This document shows positions 14,842 through 21,507 of a DNA stretch of 29,656 nt, piece by piece; position 1 is the first letter of the stretch; each line of letters starts with the position of its first letter. The position numbers and the translations under genes are program-made. The stretch is from a virus. The notes under the pieces were generated by a model. The model saw only the letters and a program-made list of their open reading frames with translations. It did not search any database and was not told where the DNA came from. The stretch lies in IMG/VR virus record IMGVR_UViG_3300035160_000037, positions 1 to 29,656 of that record. The stretch is one strand, 5' to 3'.

Positions 14842-15011
14842 TGAAGGCATCCTTTCAGTTTGGGGTATTTGGCGCAAAGAGCTAAAAGGATCATCTCTGT
14901 TTGAGTGATATTTTTCTCCTTGCAGTGGGTTCGCATCCACCGGTCGACCTCTGTCGGGCACCGGAAATTTTTAAGGATCGTCTTTTGGGGTTTCGATTTT
15001 TGGGGCGGCAT
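14838..15011 (-). CDS. Small basic protein, possible ribbon-helix-helix regulator
   Basis: A 57-residue basic protein, MPPQKSKPQKTILKNF, then RCPTEVDRWMRTHCKEKNIT and QTEMILLALCAKY. A short strand (KNFRCP) followed by two helices is what an Arc/MetJ-type ribbon-helix-helix protein looks like, with the strand contacting DNA. This is a shape-based inference. A TTG at 15056 would extend the frame by 15 residues, but the ATG at 15011 is preferred. It is the first gene of the leftward early block, immediately next to the palindromic regulatory region, as expected for an autoregulator. Confidence 0.6.
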   Translation of the reverse strand: MPPQKSKPQKTILKNFRCPTEVDRWMRTHCKEKNITQTEMILLALCAKYPKLKGCLQ

Positions 15012-15049
15012 AATGAGGTGCCCATTTTTGGGCGGCTTCCTGGGGAAGC

Positions 15050-15158
15050 AAGCCAAATCTTTACGTTAAAACTTGACTGTAAAGACAAATTGAGCAGAGT
15101 CTTTGTCTTTACAGGACTTAACTGTCCTAAAAAGTTATTAACCAAAACCACAGACGCT
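15050..15158. promoter_or_regulatory. Divergent regulatory region with a 13-bp inverted repeat
   Basis: This gap separates the leftward early block from two plus-strand genes. CTGTAAAGACAAA at 15077-15089 is the exact reverse complement of TTTGTCTTTACAG at 15102-15114, with a 12-base spacer. A second dyad AGGAC/GTCCT lies at 15113-15128, and a partial half-site TCTTTAC at 15058-15064. The centre-to-centre distance of the main half-sites (25 bases) fits a multimeric repressor. The same 11-base core forms a tandem repeat at 931-955. No textbook -10/-35 pair is clear on either strand, so exact promoters are not called. Confidence 0.7.
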
Positions 15159-15524
15159 ATGCGAACAAGATGTGAACAATGTGGTTGGACTTCATCCAAC
15201 CGCCCCAAAAAACAGGCCGAAAGGGCCCTTCGGATGCACCAAGGCAGGGTGCATGGAAACATCAAAAACGGGCATGACACCAAGAGGCACCAGGATGCAC
15301 CAGAGGGCACCAATGAGCGGAAGCCCTTAACCGAGGAGCAGAAGGAACGGCGCCGGCAATACCAGCGGGATCGTCGGGCCATGTTAAAGGCCGGCAATCC
15401 TTCACCCCGGCGCGTCAATGTCTACCAGAATGGGACCTCGGTTGAATTGCACCATTGCCCTTGTTGCGGCCTGGATCTGGACAAACTAGCTATCGCCTTG
15501 ATGGCTGCCAATAAGGTGGTGTGA
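15159..15524 (+). CDS. C2H2-type zinc-finger protein with Cys-rich C-terminus
   Basis: A 121-residue basic protein. Residues 5-32 have the pattern C-x2-C-x18-H-x4-H (C5, C8, H27, H32), a C2H2-like zinc finger. A highly charged helix follows (TEEQKERRRQYQRDRRAMLK, 58-77), and the C-terminus holds HHCPCCGLDLD. DNA or RNA binding is likely. The frame is open well upstream, but the ATG at 15159 starts right at the finger and leaves the operator region non-coding. It is transcribed away from the early block and may be a control gene for it. Confidence 0.65.
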   Translation: MRTRCEQCGWTSSNRPKKQAERALRMHQGRVHGNIKNGHDTKRHQDAPEGTNERKPLTEEQKERRRQYQRDRRAMLKAGNPSPRRVNVYQNGTSVELHHCPCCGLDLDKLAIALMAANKVV

Positions 15525-15537
15525 ACAAGGTGTGAAT

Positions 15538-15873
15538 ATGACTAAGGTCAAATCTCCGAAGTCGCACAACGGGAAGGCCAACCGCCATAAAATCCGATTC
15601 GTAATAACTCGAGGATCTGCCAGCCTTGAAACAGCTGTTGAGGAGGTCCAGGTTCTGATCCGGGCCAAGAACGGCTGGACCACCCAGGCCATAGCCAATG
15701 ATCTTGGCTTAACCAAGGGGCAGGTTACCTACCGGATCAAAAAGGGCTTGGCGGTGGGGGAAAGGGCTCGATTTCGATCCGGGGACACCTGGGTGGCCCA
15801 TGAGGCTCTTCGGGTGACTGCCGGCAGGATCATCAACGAAGTGGCCAAGCAGGTGACGCCCAAATTCATTTAG
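15538..15873 (+). CDS. Helix-turn-helix protein, possible regulator
   Basis: A 111-residue basic protein with a clear helix-turn-helix at about residues 46-70: GWTTQAIANDLGLTKGQVTY followed by RIKKGLA. The first 25 residues are Lys/Arg-rich, and the C-terminal part (WVAHEALRVTAGRIINEVAKQV) is helical. ATG 15538 is chosen because AAGG lies seven bases upstream; a GTG two codons earlier is possible. It follows the zinc-finger gene by 13 bases, so the two form a small plus-strand operon. Its stop overlaps the stop of the convergent VRR-NUC gene by three bases. Confidence 0.7.
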   Translation: MTKVKSPKSHNGKANRHKIRFVITRGSASLETAVEEVQVLIRAKNGWTTQAIANDLGLTKGQVTYRIKKGLAVGERARFRSGDTWVAHEALRVTAGRIINEVAKQVTPKFI

Positions 15874-16280
15874 CCGAGCCCCAGTTGGCTTTTGGTAAAG
15901 TCGATGGCGCCCGTTAAGGTTGTTGCCACCAGGCATGGCACGCCTTTCTGGGTCCAGTGGAATAGTGTCTTTTCTTGTTCTGCTGTGAGCCTGCCTCCGG
16001 GGCCCTTGAGCTCGATCGCGAATCCCCTCCCCTCGAGGAGAATTACGAAGTCTGGGGTTCCAACGGCCGTGGTTGACTTTTTGTCGGTGCGGCTGTGGAC
16101 GAACGGGATTTCATTGAGCCGCAACCAGGCCTCGAAGTCCTTGTGCATGTCGAGCTCCCTCTTTCGGTCTTCCTTTGCGAAGACCTCCATCAGGGTGGGT
16201 GTCTTGAGCTCCTTGCGGACTCGGGGCTCCATGCACTTGCGGATGTTTTCCGGTAGGTTCTTTGAATCGAGGTGGCTCAT
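15870..16280 (-). CDS. VRR-NUC domain nuclease
   Basis: A 136-residue protein with the VRR-NUC type of the PD-(D/E)XK fold. The motif order is E50 in DFEAWL, then GTPDFVILLEG (74-84, Asp77), AIELKGPGGRLTAEQ (88-102, Glu90 and Lys92), followed by QKGVPCLVAT. This set is standard for stand-alone phage VRR-NUC proteins, which cut structured or branched DNA. The start at 16280 makes ATGA with the stop of the FkbM gene, so it is the last gene of the island's minus-strand operon. It would normally belong with replication genes; here it is cotranscribed with glycan enzymes. Confidence 0.9.
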   Translation of the reverse strand: MSHLDSKNLPENIRKCMEPRVRKELKTPTLMEVFAKEDRKRELDMHKDFEAWLRLNEIPFVHSRTDKKSTTAVGTPDFVILLEGRGFAIELKGPGGRLTAEQEKTLFHWTQKGVPCLVATTLTGAIDFTKSQLGLG

Positions 16281-16936
16281 GATGTGTGGCGGCAAACTAA
16301 GTCCCAATGTGTGGTATGGGCTTCAACGCATCGATGGACCTCAAGTTGGCTCCCATACCCTAATCTTCGCAACAAATGGGTCACTGAATCGGGGGTGACA
16401 CCAAATCTTTCCAGAGCGTTTGTGTTGATTTCAATGTGGATCAATGGTCGAAGTCGATTAACCGTTTTAACGCCTCCCTCCAAAACCTTCATCTCGAATC
16501 CCTCGACATCGATCTTTAGAACATCCATGCGCCTGACCTGAAGGTCATCCAGCCGGATGCTGTATTTGTCACCTGGCAGCAATGAGGCGCCTCCCATGTT
16601 GCCGCCCCTGGTGGTTGTCGAGTACCTGGTGTGATCACCCAAGGCCACGTTGTAACAGTGTGCTTCCGGGCAGTTGTGGAGCAGGCATATGAAGGACTCC
16701 GGGCGCGGCTCGAAGGCGTGGACCTCGCATTTCAGATCCAAAAACACTTTGGCAGTATCCCCAACAAAAGCCCCCACATCGAACACCACAGATCCCGGCT
16801 TGAGCTTCTTCCAGGCCGGCAAATTGTTAAACTTGGGATTCCAGGCAAGCCTGCCTGTTTTGCGGATGTGAACGCATGCGGCTCTGTCTTTGCGCGGGAG
16901 TAGGAGGCCGTGGATTTCTTCGAGGTCAAATCTCAT
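16277..16936 (-). CDS. FkbM-family methyltransferase
   Basis: A 219-residue SAM-dependent methyltransferase. The motifs are VVFDVGAFVGDTAKVF (50-65, SAM-binding loop), HAFEPRPESF (73-82), VLKIDVEGFEMKVLEGG (139-155, the FkbM signature) and LIHIEIN (165-171). FkbM enzymes usually O-methylate sugars or polyketides, and in phage and bacterial surface loci they methylate glycans. It overlaps both neighbours by ATGA, sitting between a glycosyltransferase and the VRR-NUC nuclease. The first 45 residues are a short extension before the catalytic fold. The methyl acceptor is unknown, but context points to a sugar made by the two glycosyltransferases upstream. Confidence 0.9.
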   Translation of the reverse strand: MRFDLEEIHGLLLPRKDRAACVHIRKTGRLAWNPKFNNLPAWKKLKPGSVVFDVGAFVGDTAKVFLDLKCEVHAFEPRPESFICLLHNCPEAHCYNVALGDHTRYSTTTRGGNMGGASLLPGDKYSIRLDDLQVRRMDVLKIDVEGFEMKVLEGGVKTVNRLRPLIHIEINTNALERFGVTPDSVTHLLRRLGYGSQLEVHRCVEAHTTHWDLVCRHTS

Positions 16937-17598
16937 AGGCCAATCTTGCGCGGATCAAATCCCACTTGGTAGCAAAAATCACGGGCCAGACTGACGTTGT
17001 GCATCTGGCTCGGGATCGTGCGCCGGTTGTGCGGATTCTCCCAAACCGAGGCGTGCCGTTCATGGTAGATCAGGTTGTGCAGAGTGACCTGCTGGCCTGG
17101 GTGTGTCTGCTCGATGAGGATTCTGAGAACAGAGTCCCAGGCCTCGCGCCCCAGCAACAGATTCGGAAACTCAGGGCCATATTTTAACCACCAACCAAGG
17201 CGAAAAGCGTAAAGGTCACTTCCGACATAATGCTGCCCCCTTGGGATCACCTCATCGGGAATGATCTTTTCGATCCTATTGAAATCGCGCCGGAAACAGT
17301 AAGCCGCATCGATGCTCTGAAGGGCCATTGTGATTTTGAAGCAGCAATCCGATGACACGCAGATATCTGAGTTTGTAAAAACAAAAATATCTTCAACCTT
17401 CTTCCCCTCTGAGGCCGCACGCAAAATGTCCTTAACGTATGGCACTTTTCCCTTGTAGTCTGTGTAGCACTTCACCTGGCGATCGACTATTGGAAGATCA
17501 ACCCACGGTTGGATGTCCCAGGTTTTTTTGGCCAAAGTCATCCTTCGGAGTGTGTCTTTGTTTTGGGGGACGTAGCTGGAGTAAACGTGATAAATCAT
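16933..17598 (-). CDS. Glycosyltransferase-like protein (GT-A type)
   Basis: A 221-residue protein with the look of a single-domain GT-A fold enzyme. It opens with MIYHVYSSY and has DIFVFTNSDICVSSDCC at about residues 70-86, where NSD acts as the metal/nucleotide-sugar D-x-D-like motif. HYVGSDLYAFRLGWW (123-137) follows, then LLLGREAWD (147-155), matching a pattern of bacterial and viral enzymes that inspect a 'GSDLFAF' acceptor loop. The start at 17598 forms ATGA with the stop of the larger glycosyltransferase; an ATG two codons upstream is the alternative. Sugar donor and acceptor are unknown. Confidence 0.75.
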   Translation of the reverse strand: MIYHVYSSYVPQNKDTLRRMTLAKKTWDIQPWVDLPIVDRQVKCYTDYKGKVPYVKDILRAASEGKKVEDIFVFTNSDICVSSDCCFKITMALQSIDAAYCFRRDFNRIEKIIPDEVIPRGQHYVGSDLYAFRLGWWLKYGPEFPNLLLGREAWDSVLRILIEQTHPGQQVTLHNLIYHERHASVWENPHNRRTIPSQMHNVSLARDFCYQVGFDPRKIGL

Positions 17599-19085
17599 AG
17601 CCATCCCTCCACTATCTTTACCATGGCTGATAGGGATGCCATGAAGCGTGAGTACTTAATTTCCAGCTGGCAGTTTCCCCTTGGAACTGAGCTGCACCAC
17701 CCATCCACAGTCAGTGCGATGTATGGACAGCGTGCCCCGTGGGCCAGGTGCAAAGTTGCCGTGTCGGTTGTGATTAACCCAACTGCGTTATCCATGACCC
17801 CAATCAGATCGTAAATCCGATGGCACTTTATTCGGCTCATGTCGATCAAGGCCACCCGGTTGGTTAGATGCTTGAGAGCGGAAAAAACTTTATTGCCGTG
17901 CGGGAATGGACTGGAAACACCAACGGTGTTGATAAGGATATAGGACTTCCCGTTGAGTCTTGGAGTGGCAGCTTTTTCTCGGCCTGGATCCCGTTGGTCG
18001 AACACTAATGGCAATTTGTGAAAAAGATCCATAGGCACGCCAGTCCGATCAATCATAGAGACCATAAAAGATGGCCACTTCTTTATGTCAACGCCCCACT
18101 GATGGCCGTGACATTGGGTGACTGTTGCGCCACCAAACTTTTGCTCGGCAAATTCACGGGCCTTTGGCATTCCCATATACCAGTGGACGGGCAGGCTGAA
18201 TCTATCAACATAGGAGACACCGTCTAAAACGGATCCATAATCCTTGGAAACGATCATCTTTGGCCGCACGCCTGTAGCGTCATAAATGTACTTCATGGAT
18301 GGCAAAAGCAGGATGATGTCGCCAAAGCGTCCAAGCTGAATGAATGGCTTTTGGACTTCTGGAAAATCCACCAGGCCGGCGCGGCGGCGCAGGAGTTCAA
18401 TCAGCTTGCCGTCTTTGGTCCGATGAAACAGTACGGCATCCTTTTGCAGGTAGTCTAAACCAAATGTAGCGGTTCCGGGTATTCCCTTGTGAGCAAAAGT
18501 CGGAGGATTGCCAACCTCGCCCCAGAGGTGTTGAAAGAGCTCGCAATGCATGGCCCGTGGCACGATCACATCGGCCGTTGAAATATCGAAAGCCACATCC
18601 GGGTTTTTGCGGATACTCCATTCCAGGTTCAGGATGGCATAGGAGGGGTATACACCCACGCCAGTGAAATGCACGGGGGGAAGCCCAGGTTTGCCGCAAG
18701 GGACAAGTTGGCCAAGATAGATGGCGCCTTTGGCTCGATAGTAGATGTCAATTTTATCAAGCCAGCCTGGTGAAAGTGGGACTGAATCGGGTTCCAGGAA
18801 AAGCCAATGTGTGTTGCGCTTGCTTGCGTGACGCGCGGCTGCCAGAAACAATTCATTGGGCCCTTGCGGCCAACCTTTGACTTCTCGGTCTGTGGTTTCA
18901 ATGGAAACTGAATCGAATACAAGCTGGGCGTGCTTCCTTAACTCGAACACCTGGTCGGCGGGGGTTCCGGCATCGGCCACAATGGTGGCTTGGTGGCCGG
19001 CGCATCCACCAAGCTGGTGGATCCACTTCAGCAGGTTTTGGAGTCTGGAAACGTCGTTTTTATAGACTGGCAGAATGCAAAGCAT
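17595..19085 (-). CDS. Two-domain glycosyltransferase (GT-A fused to GT9-like GT-B)
   Basis: A 496-residue protein with two catalytic-looking halves. Residues 1-235 resemble a GT2-type GT-A domain: MLCILPVYKN at the start and WLFLEPDSVPLSPGWL (94-109), where EPD stands in for D-x-D. Residues about 245-496 resemble a heptosyltransferase (GT9) domain: FIQLGRFGDIILLLPSMKY (248-266) and VGLITTDTATLHLAHGA (435-451), with the usual nucleotide-sugar site. Such a fusion could add two sugars in sequence. It is preceded by the Cys-rich gene, four bases away, and followed by a second glycosyltransferase with ATGA coupling. Confidence 0.8.
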   Translation of the reverse strand: MLCILPVYKNDVSRLQNLLKWIHQLGGCAGHQATIVADAGTPADQVFELRKHAQLVFDSVSIETTDREVKGWPQGPNELFLAAARHASKRNTHWLFLEPDSVPLSPGWLDKIDIYYRAKGAIYLGQLVPCGKPGLPPVHFTGVGVYPSYAILNLEWSIRKNPDVAFDISTADVIVPRAMHCELFQHLWGEVGNPPTFAHKGIPGTATFGLDYLQKDAVLFHRTKDGKLIELLRRRAGLVDFPEVQKPFIQLGRFGDIILLLPSMKYIYDATGVRPKMIVSKDYGSVLDGVSYVDRFSLPVHWYMGMPKAREFAEQKFGGATVTQCHGHQWGVDIKKWPSFMVSMIDRTGVPMDLFHKLPLVFDQRDPGREKAATPRLNGKSYILINTVGVSSPFPHGNKVFSALKHLTNRVALIDMSRIKCHRIYDLIGVMDNAVGLITTDTATLHLAHGARCPYIALTVDGWCSSVPRGNCQLEIKYSRFMASLSAMVKIVEGWL

Positions 19086-19088
19086 TGC

Positions 19089-19781
19089 TCAGTCGTCTGC
19101 GCCCTTTCGTATCCAGCACCGATCATCGAGTCGATTAAACGCCTCCTTGGATAGGTGCTTTTTGATGATGTGCATTGGCGCCCACACCTTGGCCTTGAGC
19201 GGACAATCGCAAGCCTTGCAGACGTTGAGCTTATCATCGTAGGGGGTCTTCATGTTGAGGTCATTGAGGGCGCTGAAGATAGCCTTGATCTCCTTGACGG
19301 CCGCTCCGGTGAACCAGGCGAAGATTCCCTTTTGTCTGTCGTTTTGCGGACAGTCCGCACAAACCAATGCGCGGACATCTGCGGTGGTTTGATCAACTGG
19401 CTTTCCTTCTCCAAACCAATCGATCCAGGTTTTGATCCCGGTGGCGGTGTTTTTGAGAAGCCTAACGCCTCCCGCAACACCTCCTTCTTCTTCCCCCGCC
19501 CGAATGGATCGCTTCGGCCGGGGAAACGTAAAAGATCTGGGCATCTCCTGCTGGGCGCACCAAGACGGGTGATTTTGAAGCCTGGCGCATGTGTAATCAT
19601 CGAGTTGCTGGGCCACAACATCGGGATCCGTTGAGAGGCGATGCTGTTTATTGGCCAGCCGGTGTTTGATAATGGCATCCACTACCTGGTCGAACATCAA
19701 TCCTTGTGGGGCACTCCAACCGGTTGCCGGCTCAAGGAATTGCCATCCTCCAGGGGGCCACGTTGATCTGGACTTGAGCAT
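19089..19781 (-). CDS. Cys-rich phage-conserved protein of the glycan island
   Basis: A 230-residue protein of unknown function. It starts MLKSRSTWPPGGWQFLEPAT, a leader that recurs in phage proteins near glycosyltransferase genes. The first half is helical with a SFTFPRPKRSIRAGEEEGG-like basic patch. The second half has cysteine pairs (VCADCPQN around residue 140, CKACDCPLK around 190, and a late Cys in RCWI), so a zinc ribbon or iron-sulfur site is likely. ATG 19781 is used; a GTG two codons upstream is possible. It opens the minus-strand operon of the island and may be a scaffold or an activator for the glycosyltransferases. Confidence 0.65.
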   Translation of the reverse strand: MLKSRSTWPPGGWQFLEPATGWSAPQGLMFDQVVDAIIKHRLANKQHRLSTDPDVVAQQLDDYTCARLQNHPSWCAQQEMPRSFTFPRPKRSIRAGEEEGGVAGGVRLLKNTATGIKTWIDWFGEGKPVDQTTADVRALVCADCPQNDRQKGIFAWFTGAAVKEIKAIFSALNDLNMKTPYDDKLNVCKACDCPLKAKVWAPMHIIKKHLSKEAFNRLDDRCWIRKGADD

Positions 19782-20039
19782 GATCACGGTTACCCCAAAG
19801 AAGCCTTGGTTTGCAAGCGTTCAAATGTATTGCTGTCAACGATGATCAGAAGTAGTGTGGAGATGTGAAGATGGAAGGCATTCATATGGCAGTGAGTAAG
19901 GTTGGCGACGTTGGTCGACCAGGTGCGCCCAATCATGCCGTGGAATATGAGGTGCGTGTTTCCAGGCGCCGGGTTTTCAGGTTTATCGTTCCGTTTTTGG
20001 TTGCATCCGTTGGAATCGGAGTCGAAAAGGTAGTCAATA
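19782..20039. other. Divergent gap between two glycan-island genes
   Basis: About 260 bases lie between the minus-strand Cys-rich gene and the plus-strand pyruvyl-transferase-like gene. Both strands have an open frame here: about 93 residues on the minus strand, ending at 19790, and about 71 on the plus strand from 19865 with a hydrophobic segment. Neither resembles a family I know, and they cannot both be real. Promoters for both flanking genes should lie here, but none is clear by eye. Confidence 0.4.
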
Positions 20040-20819
20040 ATGATACCAACGATATCCTGGATGACGGTCAACCCGGATAACCTGGCCGAGCAGGTTTGCA
20101 GGCCAACGGTCTATTTCAAGGAGTTGGCAGAGGTCAAAGTCTTGCCCAATAAAATCGAGGATTTGGAGGTCTTCGCCAAAAATGCTGTGATCTTCGGGGG
20201 CAGCGGCTTGTTCTATTACGATACCGCACCGGTCCTGGTGGAGGCCTTGGACCGAAAGCGGTTTCCTATGGTCTTGTGGGGCGTGGGGGCCAACCAGCAT
20301 GGGGATCACCTGGTGAGGTGGCCGGAATGGACCAAGAAGTTCGACCTGGTTGGCCTGCGCGATTTTGGGAATCCATGGGACTACGTTCCATGCCCCAGCT
20401 GTATGAGCCCGTTCTTTGATGAGGCCAGGGCATCTTCCCCAAAACATGACCTGGTGGTTTATGAGCATCCACGGTGCCCTATCGATGGATTGAGAGGTTT
20501 CCCCAGAATGGACAATAAGCACAAGGCCGGCATGTTCCGGGATGTGCTGATGTTCCTGGCCTCTGGAAGGACCCTTGTGACCAGTTCTTATCACGGGGTC
20601 TATTGGGGCATGCTGCTAGGCAGGAAGGTGCTTTGCTGGAAACCGTGGTCCTCCAAATTCTATGGTTTGGAGCCTTTGTACTACTTGGTCAACGATCAGA
20701 ATTGGAACAAGGTCCACAAGGACATTCCGAAGAACGGCAGGGTGGAGAATTACCTGGAGGGCTGTCGGCAACTGAACGTGTATTTTGCCGAAAAGGTTTT
20801 CAAGCTTCTCAAGCTGTAA
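20040..20819 (+). CDS. Polysaccharide pyruvyl transferase-like protein
   Basis: A 259-residue protein with the CsaB/WcaK-type GT-B-like fold. Key segments are NPDNLAEQVCRPTVYF (11-26, matching the 'NxGD....PxLyF' start of the family), VIFGGSGLFYYDT (50-62), LWGVGANQHG (79-88), LVGLRDFGNPW (103-113), TLVTSSYHGVYWGMLLGR (178-195) and CWKPWSSKF. These enzymes place pyruvate ketals on sugars. The start has AAAGG about nine bases upstream. It is the only plus-strand gene in the island, and its 3' end overlaps the convergent methyltransferase by 11 bases, so it may have been inserted separately. Confidence 0.75.
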   Translation: MIPTISWMTVNPDNLAEQVCRPTVYFKELAEVKVLPNKIEDLEVFAKNAVIFGGSGLFYYDTAPVLVEALDRKRFPMVLWGVGANQHGDHLVRWPEWTKKFDLVGLRDFGNPWDYVPCPSCMSPFFDEARASSPKHDLVVYEHPRCPIDGLRGFPRMDNKHKAGMFRDVLMFLASGRTLVTSSYHGVYWGMLLGRKVLCWKPWSSKFYGLEPLYYLVNDQNWNKVHKDIPKNGRVENYLEGCRQLNVYFAEKVFKLLKL

Positions 20820-21420
20820 GCTTTTGCGCGATGAAGAAACCGTTGGAGCACCCTTTTTCAAAGTCTGACATTTTACCGGTCCAGCCGTAAAAGCGGCCCT
20901 CGGGCAGGCCGAGCAGATTGATGGCGTGGACCACGGCCACCTCCATCGGCATTGATTTGTGGTCTTGGCTGGCATGGTGTTGGGTGACGCCCTGGAAGTC
21001 GGGGTTGATGTCGTGAAACAGAGCATAGCCACCAATAGTCACCAGGGATTGGTAGCAAAGGAAATCCATGCAGGCATGGGTAAGGCAATGGCAACCATCG
21101 ATAATAAGCAAATCAAACCGCGCCCAATCATCGATCTTTGCGCGTGCGGAAATCGAATCGCCAAAAATAATTCTGGCGCCACCGAAGGGGGGTTCAGTGA
21201 CAGACTCGGCCCCATTGCCGTTTTCGATCCCACAGTACGATATTGGATATCCTTGATCTTTGAGAAATCCCCGGATCCCTTTGGCGGTGCTTCCGTTCCA
21301 TACACCAATCTCCAAAACATTGATGGTGCTGCCCGTGTTTCGCCTCACCAAAATATCCGACAAACACGCTTGCAGATTTCGGATATCCGTTTTGCTGAGT
21401 AGGCCGTAAGTTGAAGGCAT
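20809..21420 (-). CDS. Class I SAM-dependent methyltransferase (Methyltransf_24-like)
   Basis: A 203-residue methyltransferase. The SAM loop is NVLEIGVWNGSTAKGI (34-49), followed by a strand-turn with YCGIENGNG (62-70), an acidic GD in IIFGDS (84-89) and the post-motif DLLIIDGCH (103-111), with FHDIN later. This layout is that of the O-methyltransferase/cephalosporin-hydroxylase-like group, which often modifies sugars or small molecules. It faces the pyruvyl-transferase-like gene and overlaps its end. The promoter must lie in the 87-base gap shared with the portal gene, where an 8-bp hairpin is found. Confidence 0.8.
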   Translation of the reverse strand: MPSTYGLLSKTDIRNLQACLSDILVRRNTGSTINVLEIGVWNGSTAKGIRGFLKDQGYPISYCGIENGNGAESVTEPPFGGARIIFGDSISARAKIDDWARFDLLIIDGCHCLTHACMDFLCYQSLVTIGGYALFHDINPDFQGVTQHHASQDHKSMPMEVAVVHAINLLGLPEGRFYGWTGKMSDFEKGCSNGFFIAQKLTA

Positions 21421-21432
21421 ATGACCGTTATG

Positions 21433-21458
21433 GGCTTGAAACGATGCAGCTTCAAGCC
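21433..21458. promoter_or_regulatory. Hairpin in the divergent gap before the portal gene
   Basis: GGCTTGAA at 21433-21440 pairs with TTCAAGCC at 21451-21458 around a 10-nt loop. It lies midway between the divergent starts of the methyltransferase (21420) and the portal gene (21508). It could be an operator dyad or a leader hairpin for either gene. There is no T run. Confidence 0.4.
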
Positions 21459-21507
21459 AATATGGGACTCCAGTGAATAGACAACTTTAATAGGATTGGA
21501 CTAAATC

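Noticed and set aside
14647-15873. A lysogeny module
   Set aside because: Several small DNA-binding genes and an operator are present, but no integrase, attachment site or CI-type repressor can be recognised, so lifestyle is left open.
19790-20080. Short open frames on both strands in the divergent gap of the island
   Set aside because: They overlap each other and the start of the pyruvyl-transferase-like gene; neither has motif support, so no gene is called.
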